Part shown: positions 1-5,382 of the stretch, in pieces
Numbering within the stretch: the stretch's first letter is position 1
Layout of the letters: each line of letters starts with the position of its first letter
Source of the DNA: Caldilineaceae bacterium
Lineage (GTDB): Bacteria > Chloroflexota > Anaerolineae > Caldilineales > Caldilineaceae
Direction of reading: 5' to 3'
Assembly: GCA_015494005.1 (NCBI GenBank)
Contig: WGCB01000450.1
Location: forward strand, 1-5,389
DNA: 5,389 nucleotides
Translations under genes and position numbers: made by a program
Notes under the pieces: generated by a model
What the model was told of the DNA's origin: nothing
Database searches by the model: none
The model's input: the letters and a program-made list of their open reading frames with translations, nothing else

Positions 1-463
1 GCCGTCCGCCCAGCGCACAGGGCTGTGGACCTGGGCGGATGACAGCGGTCTGGAGGTGGACGCGCTGGGCGGACGGCCCGGGGTGCTCTCGGCCCGGTAC
101 GCAGGGCCGGATGCCACGGACGAGGAGCGCTGGCGCAAGCTGTTGGAGGAGTTGGCGGGCGTGCCTTCGGAGGAGCGGACGGCCCGTTTTCGCTGTGTGG
201 TGGCCATCGCCCTGCCCGACGGCCGGGTTTTCACCCGAGAGGGAAGCGTGGAGGGGGTGATCACAGACCGACCCCGGGGCAGCCACGGTTTCGGCTACGA
301 CCCCATCTTCTACTTGCCGGAGCTGGGGGCCACCATGGCGGAGTTGCCGCCGGAGGTCAAGAACCGGATCAGCCACCGGGCCCGGGCGGCCCAGGCAGCC
401 AAAGAGGTGCTGCGGGAACTCCTGGAGGACAGTCATGGGGACCCGGAGACAGGGGGCGCCTGA
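1..463 (+). CDS. rdgB: RdgB/HAM1 non-canonical purine NTP pyrophosphatase, 5'-truncated by window edge
   Basis: This is the C-terminal 153 residues of an ITP/XTP/dITP pyrophosphatase, a cytoplasmic enzyme that hydrolyses deaminated purine triphosphates to monophosphate plus PPi and so keeps them out of DNA and RNA. The frame is open from base 2, and the gene starts outside the window. Family motifs seen, in fragment numbering: [11 protein letters not shown] (12-22) with the catalytic-type acidic pair, [10 protein letters not shown] (26-35), [13 protein letters not shown] (62-74), GFGYDPIF (96-103) and the C-terminal ISHR (123-126). E. coli RdgB has 197 residues, so about 55-60 N-terminal residues are missing, including the substrate-gripping TGN..K region. 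The GTG at 56-58 lies inside the conserved ADDSGLEVD motif and is not a real start. The gene converges on the ABC operon and is functionally unrelated to it. Identification is very secure. Confidence 0.95.
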   Translation, partial: PSAQRTGLWTWADDSGLEVDALGGRPGVLSARYAGPDATDEERWRKLLEELAGVPSEERTARFRCVVAIALPDGRVFTREGSVEGVITDRPRGSHGFGYDPIFYLPELGATMAELPPEVKNRISHRARAAQAAKEVLRELLEDSHGDPETGGA

Positions 464-479
464 GGTCAGGTCCCCAACC

Positions 480-550
480 AGCCAATCCCCTCAATCTCCG
501 ATCGCCAGCCTCCAATCGCCCCGCGTCCCCTCTTCGACCTCGAATCGACC
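480..550. repeat. Degenerate short intergenic repeats (GGCGATTGGAG-like on the minus strand)
   Basis: This lies in the 101-bp gap between the convergent rdgB and ATPase genes. The 11-mers ctccgatcgcc (496-506) and ctccaatcgcc (510-520) differ by one base. Looser copies occur at 480-490 (agccaatcccc) and 489-499 (cctcaatctcc). A second motif, tcgacc, occurs at 534-539 and 545-550. Read on the minus strand in one frame, the first set gives Gly-Asp-Trp-Arg-Leu-Ala-Ile-Gly-Asp. From memory, this kind of phrase is common in degenerate intergenic repeats of Chloroflexota genomes. No gene or clear terminator was found in this gap. Confidence 0.5.
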
Positions 551-564
551 CTCAGTTTTGCCCC

Positions 565-1659
565 TCAACCCGTCTCCGGCAGCAGGTACAGATTGTCGCT
601 GATCAGCTCCAGGTAGACGGTGGAATCCACGGGGTAGAGGTCTTCCTCCCCGGGGTTGTAGACCACCGCGCCCATGAGGTGCCCGGCCACGTCGATGTCG
701 TACTCGGCCAGGGAGCCCAGGTAGGCCGTGCGGTGGACCCGCCCAGGCAGGGTGATGGGGCCGCCGCTGGCCTGGGGGTGCAGGCGGATGGACTCGGGCC
801 GGACCAGCAGGGTGGCCTCCTGGTTGGGCTGGAAGGCGTACTCGGCCACGTGGGGCACCGAGATGACCTGGTCCATCAGGCGCACCTGCCACTGGTCCCC
901 CTCCTGGCCCAGGACGGTCACGGGCAGAAAGTTGGCCTGACCAATGAAGTCGGCCACGAAGCGGTTCACGGGCTGGCGGTAGATCTGGAAGGCCGTGCCC
1001 ACCTGCTGGATCCGCCCCTGGTCCATGACCACGATCTTGTCCGAGAGGACCATGGCCTCGTCCTGGTCGTGGGTCACGTAGACGCTGGTGATGCCCAGCT
1101 CCTGCTGGATGCGCCGGATCTCGCTGCGCATCTGCACCCGGAGCTTGGCGTCCAGGTTGCTTAGGGGCTCGTCGAAGAGGAGCACCTTGGGCTCCATGAC
1201 CAGGGCCCGGGCCAGGGCCACCCGCTGCTGCTGGCCGCCGGAGAGCTGGTTGGGCGCCCGGTTCTCCAGGCCGGTCAGCTCGGTCATCTCCAGGGCCTGG
1301 GCCACCTTGCTCCGGATCTCCTGGGAGGGCAGCTTCTTGATCTTCAGGCCGTAGGCGATGTTGTCGAAGACGCTCAGGTGGGGGAAGATGGCGTAGCTCT
1401 GGAAGACCATGGCCATGTTGCGCCGGTTGGGGGGCAGGTTGTTGATCTCCTGGCCCTCCAGGAGGATGCGCCCCTCCGTGGGGAACTCGAAGCCGGCGAT
1501 GAGGCGCAGGGTGGTGGTCTTGCCGCAGCCCGAAGGCCCCAGCAGGGTGACGAACTCCCCCTGCTCGATGCCCAAGCTCACGTCGTCCACGGCCCGCACT
1601 TCCCCGCTGCCGTCCCGGCTGACAAAGACTTTGCTCAGATTGTCCAGTTGCAGAAACAC
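565..1659 (-). CDS. ABC importer ATP-binding protein, FbpC/PotA/AfuC-like, with TOBE-type C-terminus
   Basis: This is the ATPase subunit that powers the importer encoded upstream, acting as a homodimer on the cytoplasmic face. It has 364 residues, normal for the family. Motifs seen: Walker A GPSGCGKTT (41-49), Q-loop Gln87 in VFQSY, signature LSGGQQQ (139-145), Walker B VLLFDE (159-164) with catalytic Glu164, D-loop SNLD (167-170) and switch His197 in VTHDQDEA. All catalytic residues are intact. After about residue 240 (IGQANFLP) comes a beta-rich region ending near 357, with VRPESIRL (286-293), typical of the TOBE domain of FbpC, PotA and MalK-type ATPases. The start is GTG, supported by GGGAG 8 nt upstream. 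It is the last gene of the operon, 49 nt after the permease stop. The ATPase alone does not reveal the substrate: FbpC, PotA and AfuC proteins all look like this. Confidence 0.95.
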   Translation of the reverse strand: MFLQLDNLSKVFVSRDGSGEVRAVDDVSLGIEQGEFVTLLGPSGCGKTTTLRLIAGFEFPTEGRILLEGQEINNLPPNRRNMAMVFQSYAIFPHLSVFDNIAYGLKIKKLPSQEIRSKVAQALEMTELTGLENRAPNQLSGGQQQRVALARALVMEPKVLLFDEPLSNLDAKLRVQMRSEIRRIQQELGITSVYVTHDQDEAMVLSDKIVVMDQGRIQQVGTAFQIYRQPVNRFVADFIGQANFLPVTVLGQEGDQWQVRLMDQVISVPHVAEYAFQPNQEATLLVRPESIRLHPQASGGPITLPGRVHRTAYLGSLAEYDIDVAGHLMGAVVYNPGEEDLYPVDSTVYLELISDNLYLLPETG

Positions 1660-1667
1660 TGGCGAAA

Positions 1668-1672
1668 CTCCC
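1668..1672 (-). promoter_or_regulatory. Ribosome binding site for the ATPase GTG start
   Basis: GGGAG on the minus strand lies 8 nt before the GTG at 1657-1659. It is what decides this non-ATG start, because no ATG near the beginning of the frame has a comparable signal. Confidence 0.7.
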
Positions 1673-1708
1673 GTGAAGTGGTCGATGGTGTCGGGTGCTG
1701 GGGGCGGA

Positions 1709-4015
1709 TCAGCCGCCGCCCAGGGTCAGGTCCACGTCCTGGCCGCCGGCGAAGGTCCGGCCCAGGAAGAGGTACATGAGGCCGATGGCCGCCAGCACGA
1801 TGGCGATGAGGATCACCGAGTAGGCCGCGGCCACGCTCATGCCCCCCTGCTCCACCTCGCTCAGGATCCAGACCGTGAGGATGGGCCACTCCGCGGTGGT
1901 CAGGAAGATAATGGCAGAGAGGCTGGTCATGTGCCGGGCGAAGGCGAAGATGAGGCCGGCGATGAAGGCGGGCAGGATCAGGGGCAGGGTGATGTGCCGG
2001 AAGGTGTACTGGGCATCTGCCCCCAGGTTGGTGGAGGCCTCCTCGATGGCCGGGTCGATCTGCTGCAGGGCGGCCACCCCAGCCCGGACCGAGGCGGGCA
2101 GGCTGCGCACCGCGTAGGCGGCGATGACGATGTAGGGTGTGCCCACCAGGGCCAGGGGTTTGCCGAAGAAGATGAGGGCGGCGTTCAGGGCCAGGATGCC
2201 CCCGGCCAGCCAGGGGCGCAGGCGAGGCTGCACCTGCATCACCGCGTAGACGCCCAGGACCAGGTAGGTGAAGCCCAGGATGGCCATGGTGGGCCGGGTG
2301 AAGACCTTGATGAAGGTGCTCAGCCGGGTGATCACCTTGGGCCAGACGGTCCCGGGCAGCTGGCGCCCCCAGACGGCCAGGGGATCGGTCACGCTCGGGC
2401 TCAGGTTGTAGATCACCAGCAGGCCGGCCATGATCAGGAAGGCCCCCACCACGTTGCGCCGCCGCTCCGGCGAGGCGCCTCGGGCGCCGAGCAGGCCCAG
2501 GATCAGGAAGGCCCCGGCCATCAGGTAGCGCCAGGAATCCTCGGAGAACTGGAGGATGCTGGGCAGCCAGTCGATGCCGTAGCCCAGGACCGTCCCCGCG
2601 GCCAGGATGGCCACCCGCTTCCCCCAGCCCTGGACGCTGTTGCTCACCAGGTAGGCGGCCAGCAGGGCGTAGATCAGGCCCACGGCGATCAAGGGGGCGT
2701 TGATGAAGGCCACGATGTAGCCGATGCCCAGGATGGTCCCGGGCACCGCGCCGCCCAGGTTGGAGACGAAGTCCAGGCTTTCCTTGCCGGAGAAGGCCTT
2801 GCGCACCACCAGGAAGGCGATGATCATGCCAGTGAGGCCGGCGATGGGCGTGGCCACCGCGGAGAGGAAGGTGGTGGAGAGGATGGCGTTGAGCCCCCGG
2901 GTGAGGGCCACGCTGTAGTGGGTCAGGTCCGGCGTGTAGTCGATGCCCCACAGGCGGGTCAACGAGCCCAGGAGGATGGAGGCGTAGAGGGCCACGATCA
3001 GGGCCAGGGTCAGGAAGGTGCCGGTGATGAAGCTCCAGCGGATCAGGGGCTCCTTGACCAGGAGCTGGCCGCCGGTGGGCTTGCCCGTCACCGCCACGTA
3101 GGAGCGACGGCTCACGTAGTAGCGCTGGAGCAGGAAGACGGTCAGGGTGGGGATGAGCAGGACCAGGGAGAGGGCCGCGCCCTTCTGCTGGTCGTACTGG
3201 CCGTTGATGGCCAGGAAGATCTCCACCGAGAGGACCGTGGTGTTGCCCCCCAGGAGTAGGGGGTTGCCCAGGTCCGCCAGGGACTCCACGAAGAGGAGGA
3301 GGAAGGAGCCGGCCAGCCCCGGGATGAGCAGAGGCAGGGTCACCGTGCGGAAGATGTGCCACTTGCTGGCCCCCAGACTCAGGGCCGCCTCCTCCATGGC
3401 CGGGTCCAGGCGCTCCAGCATGGCCCGGATGATCAGGTAGGCCACGGAGAAGAAGGTGATGATCTGCACGAAGACCAGGCCGTCGAGGCCGTAGATGTCG
3501 TTGACCCCGGCGCTGAAGTTCATGCCCAGGAGCCGTTTGGTCACCAGGCCGGCCCGCCCGAAGAGGAGGATGCTGGCGATGGCGATGGCGAAGGGGGGCG
3601 AGATGGTGGGCAGCAGGGTCAGCACATGGAAGAAGCGGGGCACGGGCACGTTGCAGCGCACCATGGTGTAGGCGAAGATGAAGCCCAGCAGGGTGCCGCC
3701 GGTGGCCGTGGCCAGGCCCATGGTCAAGGTGTCCCGCACCACCTGCCAGTTGTGGGCCTGATAGTAGGGATCGAAATATTGCTGAAAGTAGACCAGGCTG
3801 AACTCACCGCTGACCGGGTCGAAGAAGCCTTGCCAGACCACTCGCAGCAGGGGGTAAGCCACGAAGAGGAAGACGAACATGCCCACGACGAGCAGGCCGA
3901 TGGCCAGGACCGGATCCTGGCCGATGAGGCGGATCTCCTGCCAGCGGCGCCAGAGGTTGGCGGCCAGGCCGTTGCGGCGACGGGTGGGCGTGGGTTTGGA
4001 TGCGATTTGGGCCAT
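1709..4015 (-). CDS. Fused double-domain ABC transporter permease, FbpB/AfuB-like, with a large extra membrane insert
   Basis: This is the membrane channel subunit of the importer, with two permease domains in one 768-residue chain. Each domain has an EAA loop that contacts the ATPase: EEAALSLGAS...TLPL (208-229) and EEASTNLGAD...TLPL (658-679). Hydrophobic segments of the first domain lie near 35-59, 95-118, 127-151, 178-200, 231-248 and 278-297. Those of the second lie near 327-350, 378-404, 418-440, 621-637, 680-697 and 726-752. The stretch AVPGTILGIGYIVAF (423-437) and the stretch after 619 (KPLALVG, then VRAGVAALQQIDP at 643-655) are typical of FbpB and are normally adjacent. Here about 178 residues with six more hydrophobic segments separate them, giving roughly 18 helices in all. 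The ATG start suits the basic N-terminus (TRRRN, RR at 23-24) before helix 1, although no Shine-Dalgarno is visible. It is often annotated as an iron permease, but the substrate is unproven. Confidence 0.92.
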   Translation of the reverse strand: MAQIASKPTPTRRRNGLAANLWRRWQEIRLIGQDPVLAIGLLVVGMFVFLFVAYPLLRVVWQGFFDPVSGEFSLVYFQQYFDPYYQAHNWQVVRDTLTMGLATATGGTLLGFIFAYTMVRCNVPVPRFFHVLTLLPTISPPFAIAIASILLFGRAGLVTKRLLGMNFSAGVNDIYGLDGLVFVQIITFFSVAYLIIRAMLERLDPAMEEAALSLGASKWHIFRTVTLPLLIPGLAGSFLLLFVESLADLGNPLLLGGNTTVLSVEIFLAINGQYDQQKGAALSLVLLIPTLTVFLLQRYYVSRRSYVAVTGKPTGGQLLVKEPLIRWSFITGTFLTLALIVALYASILLGSLTRLWGIDYTPDLTHYSVALTRGLNAILSTTFLSAVATPIAGLTGMIIAFLVVRKAFSGKESLDFVSNLGGAVPGTILGIGYIVAFINAPLIAVGLIYALLAAYLVSNSVQGWGKRVAILAAGTVLGYGIDWLPSILQFSEDSWRYLMAGAFLILGLLGARGASPERRRNVVGAFLIMAGLLVIYNLSPSVTDPLAVWGRQLPGTVWPKVITRLSTFIKVFTRPTMAILGFTYLVLGVYAVMQVQPRLRPWLAGGILALNAALIFFGKPLALVGTPYIVIAAYAVRSLPASVRAGVAALQQIDPAIEEASTNLGADAQYTFRHITLPLILPAFIAGLIFAFARHMTSLSAIIFLTTAEWPILTVWILSEVEQGGMSVAAAYSVILIAIVLAAIGLMYLFLGRTFAGGQDVDLTLGGG

Positions 4016-4029
4016 GGTAGTGGAAAGGG

Positions 4030-4075
4030 CCGGGGATCCGGCAGATCAAGGTTGCGCGATCCGCCGGATCCCCGG
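4030..4075 (-). promoter_or_regulatory. Intercistronic stem-loop between binding-protein and permease genes
   Basis: A perfect 13-bp inverted repeat (ccggggatccggc at 4030-4042, gccggatccccgg at 4063-4075) is followed inside by one mismatch and 4 more pairs (gatc at 4044-4047 and 4058-4061), around a 10-nt loop. It fills most of the 81-nt gap and ends 14 nt before the permease ATG. No U-tract follows on the minus-strand transcript, so it does not look like a full intrinsic terminator. In similar operons (for example malE-malF of enterobacteria) such hairpins stabilise the upstream binding-protein mRNA and so raise it over the membrane subunits. That role here is inference. Confidence 0.75.
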
Positions 4076-4096
4076 GGGCCAGTCAGGGCTGGCAGG

Positions 4097-5176
4097 TTAC
4101 TTCTTCAGGTTCTCGGCGCCGGCGATCTCGTTGGTGAACTTGTCCACGAATTCCTTCTTGTGCTCGCCGCACCACTGGAAGTCGTAGTCGATGAGGTTCA
4201 CTTCCAGCAGCTCGGGGCGGGAGGCCTTGGCGCCCTTCACCGTGGGGGCCTGGTAGGCCTCATACTTGGGGCCCAGCTCCTGGGTTTCCGGCTCCAGGGC
4301 CCAGTCGAACCACTTCTTGGCTGCGTCCAGATGCTTGGCGCCGGCGATGATGCCCATGCCGCCGATCTCGTAGCCCGTGCCCTCCTCGGGGAAGCTCAGG
4401 ACCAGGGGCGAGCCCTTCTCGATCTCGGCCACGATGTCGTGGGAGAAGACGATGCCCACCGCGGCTTCGCCCTGGCCCACGAACTTGGCCGGGGCCGCGC
4501 CGCTCTTGGTGAACTGGAGCACCTGGCCCGCGTACTTCTTCAGGAACTCCCAGCCGGCGTCCTCGCCCTTGATCTGCAGGATGGTGCAGAGGGCGGTGTA
4601 GGAGGTGCCGGAGCTGGAGGGGTGGGCCACCATGAGCTGCCCCTTGAACTCGGGCTTCAGCAGGTCGTCCCAGCTGCGGGGCGGCTCCACGCCCGGGTTC
4701 TCTTCCAGGAAGTTCTTGTTGGTGGCGAAGCCCAGGGAGCCGATGTAGACGCCGGCCCAGTAGTTGTCCGCGTCCTTCATCAGGTCCGGGTCCTTGATGT
4801 TGGCCATGTTGGGGGAGTCGTAGGCCTGGAGGAGGCCCTCCTGCTTGGCGGCGATGAAGCTGTCCACCGGGCCGCCCCACCAGATGTCGAACTGGGGGTT
4901 GTCCTTCTCGTTGCGCAGCCGGGTCAAGGACTCGCCGCTGGACATGCGCACAAAGTTGACGGTGATGTTGGGATACTTCTTCTCGAACTCGGCCTTCATG
5001 CCCTCACACCACTGGACCTGAGGCGTGCAGAGCAGGTTCAGCTCCGTGCTTTCCGTGGCCGCGGCCTCCTGGGCGCCGCCACCCTGGGAAGCCGGTGGCG
5101 GGGGCGCGGGGCAGGCCGCCAGGGCCAGGGCCGCCAGGAGCAGTAGCGGAACGATCCAGAACAGTCGGTTGCGCAT
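4097..5176 (-). CDS. ABC transporter substrate-binding lipoprotein, FbpA/AfuA-like
   Basis: This is the extracytoplasmic ligand-binding subunit of the importer, 359 residues. It has a lipoprotein signal peptide: basic MRNR, hydrophobic 6-20, lipobox LAAC with lipidated Cys22. A Pro/Ala/Gly/Gln linker follows (23-43). The mature part has the type-2 periplasmic-binding fold pattern: ELNLLCTPQVQWC (45-57), FDIWWGGP (96-103), GVYIGSLGFATNK (142-154), PSSSGTSYTA (186-195), TKSG (223-226), VFSHD (243-247), EEGTGYEIGG (264-273) and LNLIDYDFQWC near the C-terminus (327-336). This motif order matches, from memory, AfuA, the hexose-phosphate binder once annotated as iron-binding. The Tyr-Tyr pair of ferric FbpA is absent: Ser-His-Asp (245-247) sits at about that place. 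The ligand is therefore unknown, either a phosphorylated organic solute or, less likely, iron. The start is ATG with a perfect GGAGG 7 nt upstream. It is the first gene of the operon. Confidence 0.93.
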   Translation of the reverse strand: MRNRLFWIVPLLLLAALALAACPAPPPPASQGGGAQEAAATESTELNLLCTPQVQWCEGMKAEFEKKYPNITVNFVRMSSGESLTRLRNEKDNPQFDIWWGGPVDSFIAAKQEGLLQAYDSPNMANIKDPDLMKDADNYWAGVYIGSLGFATNKNFLEENPGVEPPRSWDDLLKPEFKGQLMVAHPSSSGTSYTALCTILQIKGEDAGWEFLKKYAGQVLQFTKSGAAPAKFVGQGEAAVGIVFSHDIVAEIEKGSPLVLSFPEEGTGYEIGGMGIIAGAKHLDAAKKWFDWALEPETQELGPKYEAYQAPTVKGAKASRPELLEVNLIDYDFQWCGEHKKEFVDKFTNEIAGAENLKK

Positions 5177-5183
5177 AGTTTTT

Positions 5184-5188
5184 CCTCC
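5184..5188 (-). promoter_or_regulatory. Strong ribosome binding site for the binding-protein gene
   Basis: GGAGG on the minus strand lies 7 nt before the ATG at 5174-5176. It fixes this start over the GTG 20 codons upstream (5234-5236), which would put extra polar residues before the signal peptide. Confidence 0.88.
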
Positions 5189-5214
5189 ATGGGATGTGTG
5201 AAGAAGGTTTCGTG

Positions 5215-5268
5215 TAGCTGAGACGGATGATGACACGGGTACGCGGATGCGTAAAGCGGGGTCAGCTA
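5215..5268 (-). promoter_or_regulatory. Nested inverted repeats in the operon leader
   Basis: An outer 7-bp perfect inverted repeat (tagctga at 5215-5221, tcagcta at 5262-5268) encloses an inner one (tacgc at 5240-5244, gcgta at 5249-5253, 4-nt spacer). Both lie in the leader of about 98 nt that would follow the predicted promoter. The inner element could be a 14-bp operator for a dimeric repressor, or both could fold in the mRNA. Repeats this short can arise by chance, so a function is only suggested. It matches no riboswitch class I recognise. Confidence 0.35.
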
Positions 5269-5280
5269 GGGGGTGCTTCC

Positions 5281-5308
5281 ATTATGCCTGTCTTGGCGGA
5301 ATTGTCAA
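5281..5308 (-). promoter_or_regulatory. Sigma-70-type promoter for the ABC operon
   Basis: On the minus strand, TTGACA (5303-5308, a perfect -35) and CATAAT (5281-5286, five of six matches to the -10) are 16 bp apart. The expected start of transcription is near 5274, giving a leader of about 98 nt before the binding-protein ATG. A short inverted repeat, CCTGT/ACAGG (5309-5313 and 5287-5291), abuts the -35 on one side and the -10 on the other. It could be an operator, but it is only 5 bp. Confidence 0.72.
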
Positions 5309-5311
5309 ACA

Positions 5312-5352
5312 GGACGGGCGAGGCGCCAGTCGACCCCTTGGCTTGCCCGTCC
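5312..5352. repeat. 11-bp imperfect inverted repeat upstream of the promoter
   Basis: Bases 5312-5322 (ggacgggcgag) pair with 5342-5352 (cttgcccgtcc), giving 8 perfect outer pairs, one G-T step and two more pairs, with a 19-base centre. It ends 4 bp upstream of the -35 box. It could be the hairpin of a terminator for a gene beyond the right edge, or a regulator-binding site. There is no clean T-tract on either side. Confidence 0.4.
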
Positions 5353-5366
5353 GCCGCAACGAGTTC

Positions 5367-5382
5367 TCCGCCAACCGGCGGA
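5367..5382. repeat. Small hairpin-forming repeat at the right edge
   Basis: tccgcc (5367-5372) and ggcgga (5377-5382) form a 6-bp stem with a 4-base loop (aacc), a few bases from the end of the window. No gene lies beside it in view, so its role cannot be assigned. The rest of 5177-5389 holds no open frame that looks like a gene. Confidence 0.35.

Noticed and set aside
436..476. 8-bp inverted repeat (tggggacc/ggtcccca) across the rdgB stop as a terminator
   Set aside because: The loop is 25 nt, the left arm is inside the coding region and no T-tract follows on either strand, so it is not a convincing terminator.
532..548. cttcgacctcgaatcga as a hairpin terminator for the ABC operon
   Set aside because: The stem is only 4-5 bp and no U-run follows on the minus strand. 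It is better explained by the tcgacc repeat.
1409..3259. Long plus-strand open frame opposite the permease and ATPase genes
   Set aside because: Its translation is dominated by Gly, Asp, Gln, His and Glu runs with no domain motif. It is the antisense shadow of GC-rich codons in the well-supported minus-strand permease.
1635..3362. Long minus-strand frame overlapping the permease gene in another phase
   Set aside because: It is Pro/Arg/Gly/His-rich nonsense, while the overlapping frame encodes clear permease motifs including both EAA loops.
3356..5146. Long plus-strand open frame opposite the binding-protein and permease genes
   Set aside because: It is low-complexity and rich in Gly, Ala, Val, His and Glu, spans two real minus-strand genes, and lacks a ribosome site or recognisable domain.
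5188..5190. ATG overlapping the GGAGG of the binding-protein gene as a start codon
   Set aside because: It is out of frame with the gene (14 nt upstream) and has no ribosome site of its own.
5174..5236. Upstream GTG start for the binding-protein gene
   Set aside because: It would add 20 polar residues before a perfect lipoprotein signal peptide and lacks a ribosome site. The ATG at 5174-5176 has GGAGG at ideal spacing.
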